Of a stretch of DNA of 10,323 nt, positions 1 through 6,639 are shown piece by piece. Every line of letters begins with the position of its first letter. The stretch's first letter is position 1. The notes under the pieces were generated by a model. The model was not told the DNA's origin. It was given only the letters and a program-made list of their open reading frames with translations, and made no database searches. The stretch is from the NCBI GenBank assembly GCA_026770595.1, contig MU634760.1, positions 1-10,323 on the forward strand. Reading direction: 5' to 3'. The stretch comes from Ochromonadaceae sp. CCMP2298. Taxonomy: Eukaryota; Sar; Synurophyceae; Ochromonadales; Ochromonadaceae. A program made the translations under genes and the position numbers.

Positions 1-2
1 TC

Positions 3-308
3 TTCACGCCGGAGGGTCAGGACCTGCAGAAGACTATGGACCACTACTCAAGGATGGGCCTCGACGGCGCCATAGGGTCCTGCGACAACGTCCACGTCCC
101 CTTGCGGATGTGCCCTGCCGACTTCTACTGGAGATGCGTGGGGAAAGAGGGCAAGCCTACTCTCTCGTACTCGGTCAGTGTGGATCACACCAAGCGCATC
201 CAGCACTCGACTCGTTCTTTCTTCGGCGCTCGCAACGACAAGACTACCTCTCTTTTCGATCCGTGGCTCACTGGCGTTTATTCTGGCATCCTTCCCAAGT
301 CTTCGGGA
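3..308 (+). pseudogene. PIF/Harbinger-type DDE transposase fragment, 5' open and 3' truncated
   Basis: The reading frame is open from the first bases of the window, so the N-terminus lies upstream. It contains GAIGSCDNVHV (first catalytic Asp context, bases about 99-131), then YSVSVDHTKRI, then FFGARNDKTTSLFDPW (about 216-264), matching the G-x-x-ND-K-T block of Harbinger/DDE_Tnp_4 nucleases. The third acidic block, usually near a VDGGYHKW-like motif, is not found on the plus strand here. Similarity fades after about 300. A donor-like GAG|GTGAGC occurs at 309, so the real end could be an intron, but no continuing exon was found downstream. Read straight through, the frame meets TAG at 387-389. 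DDE nucleases of this family cut and rejoin transposon ends in the nucleus. The last third and the complete triad are missing, so activity is unlikely. Confidence 0.7.
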
Positions 309-1252
309 GGTGAGCGCCAGGAGGTGCAGCGACCGCAGCAGTCGCACCAAGTGGGACACGTCCGTTACCTCTCATCTGCTGGCGCATAGCCGAACGACCA
401 GTGGTTGCAGTATCCATCGTCTCGGCAGTGTGTCTGGTCGCAAACTCCTCGGCTGAGCAATGAGGTCCACCAGACACAAGACGTGGAGACTTGAGAGCGC
501 TGCAGTTAAGGCCGATGGGCCCAAGATTGAGCCAAGCCCACCACATCTTGTTGGTGGGGGCAATCTTGAGGTCAGCTAGGCATCTCTTGACAAGATCCCA
601 CTTGGACTTCCCGCTCGGAATGGAGGAAGGGTTGGGCCAGCCAGGCGCAACAAGGGCCCACGCCCTGTTGTACTTGTTTACGCACGTCTTCTTGAGCTCG
701 TCCGTGAACTTGAGGACCATAAGGCGGCCGTCGACAACCCTCCCGCCGCCTTGCTGGAGAATGAGGGCGTTACGCAGGCATCTTGAACATGTCTCTGGCG
801 CCAGGGGGGCCTTCGATCACAGATCCCTCGTAAACATCGATCCACCTGACGTAGGCAGCCAGCATGTACACAGAGGCATCTGCAGCCCTCAGTGGAGTCT
901 GCTTGTTAGACTCTCTCATCTCGACACCTGCGAATCCAACAAGCATCCAGTGAGTCTGCTTTAGCTGAACAGAGTAGTTCTTCATCCATAGAGCCAACTT
1001 CTTCTCAGCACCCGCAGCTCTGGTCTTCTCCTCCTCGTATAGGTCGACAGCAATTCGTAGAAGATCTTGAGTCTCCAGGTCAGCTTCGAGAGGCTCCTCT
1101 TCACCATCCACCAAGGGGGCAACACCATGCGAGGCAAAGAGTGTGCCGTTGACTTCAGAGGTGACGGAAGCGTTGTCATCATCATCGTTGACAGCGAGAG
1201 AAGCAGACCGCGGCTGATCAAGATCCTGAGACTGAGACATCTGTGAAGCCAT
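268..1252 (-). pseudogene. Acidic hypothetical ORF convergent with the transposase, frame-broken near 770
   Basis: An ATG at 1252 opens 160 codons that end at TAA (772-770). The first 60 or so residues are acidic and Ser/Asp/Glu-rich (a DDDD run and a GEEEP stretch). A more helical part follows (ETQDLLRIAVDLYEEEKT, then KKLALWMKNYSVQLKQTHWM). Immediately downstream a second frame is open with no intervening stop and reads NALILQQGGGRVVDGRLMVL onward to about 490, Trp- and Lys-rich, then poorer-looking sequence to a stop at 268-270. The switch occurs at the TAA, where one extra T would explain it; a missed small intron is the alternative. No family is recognised. Position suggests the accessory protein of the transposon, but no Myb/SANT tryptophan pattern is evident. 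Its last 120 bases overlap the transposase fragment on the other strand, so its true C-terminus is doubtful. Confidence 0.45.
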
Positions 1253-1611
1253 ATCAGATCAATTGATTGTGACGAATCGCCAGGAGTGCGCAGAACAGCC
1301 AAGCATTTGAATTATACACAAAAGAACGGCTCCTTCGAGGCTCTCGGCAGCACTCTCAGGAGCCGGAAACGAGGGCCACCAACTCCAGGATCGAGACCTC
1401 CCAAGAGCGAAACCGGAGAGGAAATAGCTCTCGGGAAGAGGGTGGGTCGGTGTTTCCGAAGGCCGTCCGGAGAAAATAGACGAAAGTTCCCGGATGTCCC
1501 CTTCGGAAGTCCTTCGGGAGGGGTTTCGGGAGGAGGGTGGGAATCAGCCTCATGCCCAGAGACAGCAGGCTCTCAAAAAGCGGCGGGTTCTCCTGTGGGT
1601 TTTAGACCACC

Positions 1612-1645
1612 CTGGGGTTTTTACCTTTTCAGGTAAAAAACCCAG
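1612..1645. repeat. 14-bp inverted repeat (hairpin), 6-nt loop
   Basis: CTGGGGTTTTTACC (1612-1625) is followed by TTTTCA and GGTAAAAAACCCAG (1632-1645). The second arm is the reverse complement of the first with one mismatch. It lies about 270 bp upstream of the SerRS start. It could be an end of the neighbouring transposon, two abutting TIR ends, or a cruciform-prone site. Nothing in the sequence decides between these. Confidence 0.7.
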
Positions 1646-1737
1646 GTGAAGGAGGTTGTAGGTTGGTCTTTGGTCGTGGGTTCGGAGCCGCAAAGACTTG
1701 GCCAACAAGTGAGAGGCGGCCGGGGGCTTGGATCTTG

Positions 1738-1773
1738 CTCTTCCTTCCTCTCCCCTCTTCTTCTTCTTCCTCT
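1738..1773 (+). promoter_or_regulatory. 36-nt pyrimidine tract upstream of SerRS
   Basis: An uninterrupted run of C and T that includes four consecutive TTC units. It lies about 140 bp before the ATG at 1916, within the probable core promoter or 5' UTR. Pyrimidine-rich initiator regions and 5' leaders are common in highly expressed translation genes, so a role in initiation of transcription or translation is plausible but only inferred. It could also be an acceptor tract for a 5' UTR intron, but the nearest AG after it is not clearly a splice site. Confidence 0.35.
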
Positions 1774-1915
1774 GGTGTTAGTTTTGTGACAGAGACTGTT
1801 GCCAAAGGATCAAGCACCTCGAGCCGAAAGCCACGCTTCCCGCCAACAGCCAACGCAAGCCAGAGACTTCTGAGCTTCCGACACAAATACACTCCTACAC
1901 CCCAACACACCAACC

Positions 1916-4900
1916 ATGCCTCTCGATATCACGCTATTCCGCGAGGAGGGCGGCAACCCCGAGTCCATCCGCGAGTCGCAAAGACGCCGCTATGCTTCAG
2001 TAGAGCTCGTCGATGAGATCATCGCGCAGGACGCGGAGTGGCGTCAGATGACAGGGAGTATCGACAACCTGCGCAAGGCGCGCAACGCAGTGCAGAAGGA
2101 GGTAGGCAAGAAGATAAAGGCGAAAGAGGCGTGCGACGAGCTTGTAGCGCAAATCAAGTCGATAGGCGAGGATATCACTAAGGCTGAGGCGGACCAGAAG
2201 GAGCTGAAGACTGTGATCGACAAGAAGGTGCGTCTGTGCCTCTGTGTGCACAGATTTACCTGTTACTGCTTATGTAGTGTGTGCTTCCTCTCTATACGCT
2301 GCTTTGAGCTATGTGCTTTATGCTGCTGCTTTCTGTGCTATGCGTCTGTGCTATGCGACTGTGCTGCTCTATACCTCTCTCTATGCGCCTATTAACCTGT
2401 TACACCTGCGTAGAAGCACTTTTGTACTACCTATTACCTTACTGTGTGCTATCTGCTATGTATATAACCGCTCGCCTACCCTTCCCTCCAAGATCGGATC
2501 AATCGGCAACCTGGTGGACCTCTCCGTGCCAGGTAGGGGTCAGAATTACATAAAATACGTCTTTTTTTCTGTCTTTTTATCATGATTTGGACCAAATCTG
2601 ATCTTTTCACCTCGAACATCCACAAACTTGTTTTTTTCTAAAACTTTATTCTCTTTGGTTTATCTTATTCGGCGTCTCAGTCGCTCAGGATGAAGACCTC
2701 AACAGAGTGGAGAGAAAGTGGGGAACACCCAGGTAATATGTAATATGTATTATGCAGTATTTAGTATGCAGTATTTAGTATGCAGTACTGATCGTTAAAT
2801 CACTAACTCAATACGCACACGCATTCACCCACTCACACATACTAATCAAATACTAATAATCACATACCACGTACTAAGCGGAAGATCTATATCACAACCT
2901 AATCACATACCACATACTAACCGGATAATCTATATCACGTGCTAATCGGATACTCTATAACCGGATACAAGGGACCCCGCCGGCCTCCTCAACCACCACG
3001 ATCTGCTGTGGCGCATCGGTGGTTACGAGCCTGACCGCGGGGCAGCCGTTGCTGGTCACCGTGGCTACTTCCTGAAGGTGGGATATATGCCTATTTACCT
3101 GTTACACCTACTACACATTACATATTATCTGCGTATCTACTACCTTGGTTATTTCCGGAAGGTGGGCGTCTGTGCTGTATGCCTCTACTTTTTATTTATT
3201 TAACCCCCTCTAAAATATGTATTAAAATCCCTCTATATACTTATTCAACCCCTTACATAGGACATGGGTGTTTTACTAAACCAGGCATTTATTAACTACG
3301 GGATCGCCTTTCTGCGGGCTAGGGAGTACAGTGTCCTGCAGCCCCCCTACCTGATGCGGAAGGATATGATGGCGGGGGTGGCACAGCTAGAGCAGTTCGA
3401 CGAAGAGCTTTATAAGGTACATACTATGATCTACGTATGGTTATGAATGTGGGTAGTATAGGTATAGGTATAGGTGTAGGTTCAGGTATGGGTGTGGGTT
3501 TTAACGTGGGTTTGTGGAAGAGAGAGTGTGTATCACGACTTAAGTAACCCTCCCTCTTACAAACATTATTAAACCCAGGTTACGGGCGACGGTGAGGACA
3601 AATATCTCATCGCCACTTCCGAGCAGCCCATCTGCGGGTACCACGCGGGGGAGTGGATGGACGAGAAGACCCTGCCTATCAGGTACGAAATAAGTGATAA
3701 TGATAAACATAATACATTATACTAGTTGTAGTGTTGTGGTACTAGTTATATATGCAGCAGTACTAGTCGACCCCCCGCACCCCACATTCACTAATCGGAT
3801 ACTATATAATCGAATTCTCGACTCCATAACCGGATACTCTGTACTCGTATAGGTATTCCGGCGTGTCTACTTGTTTCCGCAAGGAGGCGGGCAAGCACGG
3901 AAAGGACACGTGGGGCATCTTCAGAGTGCACCAGTTCGAAAAGGTACGTACTGTACGTACTGCGTTTTGTACGCATTGTATGTACTGTACATGCTGTGTG
4001 TTTTGGGTCTCAATCTTACATAATACCACTCACTACTCACTAAACCCACTACATCACTCTGCCCACACTTTACATACTGTACGTACTGTACGTACTGTAC
4101 GTACTGTAGGTGGAGCAGTTCGCGATCTGCGAGGGGGACCTGGAGTCGTCCAACAAGATGCAGGAGGAGATGATCCGCACCGCAGAGGAGTTCTACCAGA
4201 CTCTGGGTAAGTGTATAGTCGGATACAATGGGATGTAATCGATAAAGTACAGGGATAGGTGTAGGTAGTACAGGTCTGTTAGAAGTGGGTGAGCCTGACA
4301 GCAATCCCGACTTTTCATTCTGTTCACTCACTTGTTCCTGACCTGTTCTTGTAATTTCTACTTTCCAACTTTTTTCCTGACTTGATATTTCTGACTTTTT
4401 CCTTTTCCCTCTTACCCCCCCCCCTTCTCTCCAGGCTTCCCCTACCACGTGATAAACATTGTTTCGGGCGCCCTCAACAACGCTGCCACCCGCAAGTACG
4501 ACTTAGAGTGCTGGTTCCCTGGGTATGACGCCTACAGAGAACTGGTGAGTATAAGTACCCCTGTCTTCTGTCTCCTATCTCAGCCCCAACCCCTCCCTAA
4601 ATAAATAAATAAATAAACAAAAAACAAAATAAAAATAACACCCCTAAACTCCAACACAACCCACAACCCACAACCCACAACCCACACCCACAACCCTTTA
4701 GGTCTCCTGCTCCAACTGCACTGACTACCAGGCCCGCTCGATGGAGATCCGCAGCGGCGTGAAGAAGATGGAGCAGAGGGAGAAAAAGTGAGTAGAGCAC
4801 TGGGTCGTGGTGGTGGTGGTGGTGGTCGTGGTGGTGGTATGTTGTTGTACTACCTGCTGAACACTAATAATCCCGTCTCTCAATATCTCCAGCCCCTACC

Positions 4901-6199
4901 ACTAAAAAGAACAATACTAATCCCCTGAACCATTAATAACCATTAATAACAATTAATAACAATAGGTACGTGCATATGCTGAACGCTACGCTGTGTGCCA
5001 CCGGCAGAGCCATCTGCTGTCTGCTCGAGACCTACCAGGTGAGTTTAATACATACAGATAGTTATAAATAGGTATATAAATAGGTATAAGCAGAGCCATC
5101 TGCTGCCTGGTAAAGGGATAAATGTATACAGATATTTACAAATACACACACGTATTTTAACATATAAATACATACAAATACATCAACACATAACCCACAC
5201 ACACTAATCCTTACACCCTAACACTCCCCAATCGTACTCCCTAATCGGCTAATATCATAATACAGGAAGCGGACGGCGTGCGTGTGCCTGCAGTGCTGCT
5301 GCCCTACATGGGGGGGGTAGAATTCATGCCCTTCATCCGCGAGTCCAGACCCTCCACTGACAAGAAGAAGGACGATAAGGAGGGGAAGGCTAAAACCCCT
5401 GCCCCCGCTTCCGCTACTGCTGCTGTTGCCCCCGCTGCTGCCCCCGCTGCTGCCCCCGCTGCTGCTGTTGCCGCCGCTGCTGCTGTTGCCGCCGCTGCTG
5501 CTGCTGCCCCCGCCGCCACCGACGACGCCCCCCCTCCCCCCAAGAAGGAGAAGAAGGAAAAGAAGGAAGATAAATCAAGAGCCCCCTTCCCCCCCATCCT
5601 CCCGCCCACCTACACCTCCCCCGCGCCGGGCAGATCCACTGCCACCGAGTGTGGGGGGGTGGCGACGCTCACAGCGGAGAGCGTGCCCAGCGCGGAGCTG
5701 GTGCTAACCGATCTCGCCAACGGTAAGAGTAGGGGAGGGGAACATGGGAATAAAAACTCCCCCCCATCACGCCACTAACCCTACCCCCACTCCAACCCCC
5801 ACTCCCGCTCCCACCATTAAAACCCACCGCCCAACTACCACCTAACCACCATTTCAAACCACCCATTCACCGCCCAACCACCATTAAATCCCAGGTTCTG
5901 CGTCGTCTCTCGAGGCCCGCCTAACCTACTTCTCGTTCGTGGGGGGTTTCCAGGTAATAAATTCCACAATACCATAAGGATCTATAAACCTCCAATATAT
6001 ATACTGATATCACAATATAATTGATTATATTTCTATATCACCTAATCGACTACTTCACTAGCCCACTGCCCAGGACGCCGCTGCTGCCGCCATCTTAGCG
6101 GTAGGAAGTACCCTGGACGCTGGACAGTATCCCAACGCTGCTAGGTGGGGCAGGCAGGTGGGGAGCTATACGGGGGAGGAGAAGGCAGTGTGGAAATAG
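1916..6199 (+). CDS. SARS1: Seryl-tRNA synthetase, cytosolic eukaryotic type, 14 exons, with C-terminal eEF1B/GST_C-like domain
   Basis: Class II enzyme that charges tRNA-Ser (and tRNA-Sec) with serine. Exons: 1916-2227, 2493-2532, 2681-2732, 2972-3077, 3261-3416, 3579-3682, 3853-3943, 4110-4206, 4435-4544, 4702-4787, 4966-5038, 5266-5722, 5895-5953, 6062-6199. They sum to 1881 nt (626 aa plus TAG) and every phase agrees. Residues 1-135 form the tRNA-binding coiled-coil arm, starting [20 protein letters not shown]. Residues 171-222 hold the motif 1 region ([19 protein letters not shown]). TSEQ (235-238) is the serine-binding loop. Motif 2 is TCFRKEAG (263-270) through [21 protein letters not shown] lies in exon 10. 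Motif 3 is around NATLCATGR, Arg399. Canonical SerRS ends near residue 436. An Ala/Pro linker (about 453-500), a Lys/Glu block (502-512) and a GST_C-like domain (553-626) follow. The start has good context (CAACCATGCC). There is no targeting peptide, so it should be cytosolic. The gene is certain; minor exon ends could shift. Confidence 0.95.
2228..2492 (+). other. SerRS intron 1, with words shared with intron 4
   Basis: GTGCGT donor, AG acceptor ending at 2492, phase 0. Rich in TGCTATGC/CTGTGC words. It carries CCTATTAACCTGTTACACCT (about 2388-2407), which recurs with one change in intron 4 as CCTATTTACCTGTTACACCT (about 3090-3109). GCGTCTGTGC occurs at 2230, at about 2343 and again in intron 4 near 3166. 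This suggests copied intron segments. Confidence 0.6.
2751..2788 (+). repeat. 14-nt tandem repeat in SerRS intron 3
   Basis: TATGCAGTATTTAG occurs at 2751-2764 and 2765-2778, with a partial third copy at 2779-2788. It lies just inside the donor of intron 3 (2733-2971). No function is apparent; probably slippage or local duplication. Confidence 0.85.
2858..2943 (+). repeat. Two 43-nt tandem copies near the 3' end of SerRS intron 3
   Basis: Copy A is 2858-2900 and copy B 2901-2943. Both begin AATCACATACCAC and run through CTATATCAC near the end, with a few substitutions. A third partial start, AATCGGATACTCTATAACC, follows to the acceptor at 2971. Copy B ends in CTAATCGG, the motif also found before other acceptors. 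The repeat may therefore duplicate a branch-point region. Confidence 0.8.
3058..3166 (+). repeat. Duplicated exon 4 end plus donor, offset 84 nt
   Basis: The end of exon 4 with its donor (3058-3082, ACC..TGG..TA..TTCC.GAAGGTGGG) recurs at 3142-3166 with 4 mismatches in 25. The second copy carries its own AAG|GTGGG donor (GT at 3162). The 84 nt between the two donors are open in frame, so use of the second donor would add 28 codons before exon 5. The added peptide would end LGYFRK, echoing the normal RGYFLK. Confidence 0.8.
3944..4109 (+). repeat. SerRS intron 7 with GTAC-rich repeats at both splice sites
   Basis: The donor side begins GTACGTACTGTACGTACTG (3944-3962). The acceptor side ends in tandem 9-mers ACTGTACGT (4076-4084, 4085-4093, 4094-4102) and then ACTGTAG, whose AG is the acceptor at 4109. 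Because GTAC is self-complementary, the two ends can pair with each other almost completely, apart from one U-U opposition per unit. Pairing would bring both splice sites into one stem. Confidence 0.75.
4658..4696 (+). repeat. 7-nt (ACCCACA) repeat near the acceptor of SerRS intron 9
   Basis: About five units of ACCCACA precede CCTTTAG at the acceptor (4701). On the other strand it reads TGTGGGT, which is G-rich but not a known telomere repeat. It probably serves as, or expanded from, the pyrimidine-rich acceptor tract. Confidence 0.7.
4807..4838 (+). repeat. GGT trinucleotide tract in SerRS intron 10
   Basis: GTGGTGGTGG-type repeats interrupted by TCG lie just after the donor at 4788. The opposite end of the same intron has three 10-nt copies of CATTAATAAC (4931-4960, last copy starting with A) directly before the acceptor AATAG (4965). 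Confidence 0.75.
5004..5109 (+). repeat. Exon 11 segment copied into intron 11
   Basis: GCAGAGCCATCTGCTGTCTG of exon 11 (5004-5023) recurs in intron 11 at 5090-5109 with a single T to C change. The intronic copy is followed directly by GTAAAG, which resembles a donor. The frame between the true donor (5039) and the copy meets a TAG after ten codons, so read-through to it would truncate the protein. Confidence 0.8.
5398..5580 (+). repeat. Coding alanine-rich microsatellite and Lys/Glu linker of SerRS
   Basis: Within exon 12, GCT/GCC alanine codons interrupted by GTT (Val) and CCC (Pro) form imperfect repeats of GCTGCTGCC and GCTGCTGTTGCC, giving about 40 Ala-rich residues (about 454-494). [15 protein letters not shown] block (about 498-511) follows. 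The run is low-complexity and likely disordered or helical. It acts as a spacer between the SerRS core and the C-terminal domain. The near-pure codon repeats suggest length polymorphism by slippage. Confidence 0.9.
5695..6196 (+). other. eEF1B/GST_C-like domain of SerRS (residues about 553-626)
   Basis: The C-terminal 74 residues are spread over the end of exon 12 and exons 13 and 14. They read [10 protein letters not shown], then [30 protein letters not shown], and [18 protein letters not shown]. The order DL, LE-x-x-L, [ST]-[FY]-[VI]-x-G-[FY]-x-P-[ST]-x-x-D, and a P-x-A-x-RW-x-x-x-[IV]-x-SY end is the pattern of the N-terminal GST_C-like domain of eEF1B and of the related modules on some MetRS, CysRS and ValRS proteins. 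Those modules mediate assembly of synthetase/elongation-factor complexes. The domain is shorter than a full GST. The assignment rests on motif order seen by eye, so the family call is good but not certain. Confidence 0.72.
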
Positions 6200-6639
6200 C
6201 GGGTAATAGGGGGAGGTGGTAGTAGAGGAATAGGGGGAGGTGGTAAGGGGTAGGGGCTAGGAGGGGGGTAGGGGTGGGTAGGATTAGTAAAGGTTAGGGA
6301 GGAGAGGTAGGGTTTAGGTAGGAGGGTGTAGGACCTGCTACCTTACGACCCTGTCTCTTGTGTGGGGGGTAATAAGATAGGTAATAGGCAGTAAGAAAAG
6401 GCGTGGATAAGTCGAAATTGGTTTGGATAAATTTACAGTTGATTTTACCAAAGTATTAACTGTAAGCAGACATCGATAAGTGTCTCCGCCTCCATACATA
6501 CTGCACACCACCTGTGTGCGCCCCCTCCCTAATGTGTATTACACGTGCTACTGTACAGCTAGTAGGGGCATGGGCACAAAAATAAAAATACGGAAGTTTT
6601 TCGACCCCCCATGCGACGAAAGAAGCAGTTTTTCGACCC
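6200..6639. other. Convergent intergenic region between SerRS and the ankyrin gene
   Basis: No gene. The first 135 bases (6200-6335) are strongly G-rich on the plus strand, with many GGGGG and TAGGGG runs, and could form G-quadruplexes in the SerRS 3' UTR or terminator. Then comes AT-rich DNA around 6390-6470 that may hold the SerRS poly(A) site. AGTTTTTCGACCC occurs twice (6595-6607, 6627-6639); the second copy abuts the ankyrin stop codon, so both lie in that gene's 3' UTR. A short stem, GCACAC-CACCT-GTGTGC, lies near 6502-6518. Confidence 0.6.

Larger units (their letters stand above)
1..1252. mobile_element. Remnant of a PIF/Harbinger-like DNA transposon (left end outside window)
   Basis: This segment holds two convergent coding remnants: a DDE transposase fragment on the plus strand (from before position 1 to about 308) and an acidic ORF of unknown function on the minus strand (1252 to 268, broken near 770). 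PIF/Harbinger elements typically carry a DDE nuclease plus a second protein, so this pairing is consistent with one element. The second ORF shows no obvious Myb/SANT signature, so its link to the element is inferred from position only. No terminal inverted repeat could be paired because the left end is outside the window; the right limit is uncertain and could extend as far as the hairpin at 1612-1645. The transposase stops before the last acidic catalytic residue, so the copy looks dead. Confidence 0.6.
1253..1915. other. Non-coding interval between transposon remnant and SerRS
   Basis: No convincing gene. Short open frames on both strands lack family signatures. The part at 1320-1560 is GC-rich with many TTCGG/CCGAA-type words (for example around 1456-1475 and 1500-1535), which may be the non-coding end of the transposon. 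A hairpin sits at 1612-1645 and a pyrimidine tract at 1738-1773. The SerRS promoter and 5' UTR must lie in the right half; no TATA element is recognised. Confidence 0.6.

Noticed and set aside
48-359. Minus-strand open frame antisense to the transposase fragment
   Set aside because: The plus strand has clear DDE transposase motifs over the same bases; the antisense has none.
2858-2943. Possible CRISPR-like repeat pair
   Set aside because: Two direct 43-nt copies with no spacer inside a eukaryotic intron; simple tandem duplication.
3921-4448. Minus-strand frame of about 175 codons across SerRS exons 7-8 and introns 7-8
   Set aside because: It passes through tandem repeats and antisense of clear SerRS exons; chance opening.
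5304-5609. Minus-strand open frame rich in Ala and Gly
   Set aside because: It is the antisense of the GC-rich Ala-codon repeat in SerRS exon 12; no family features.
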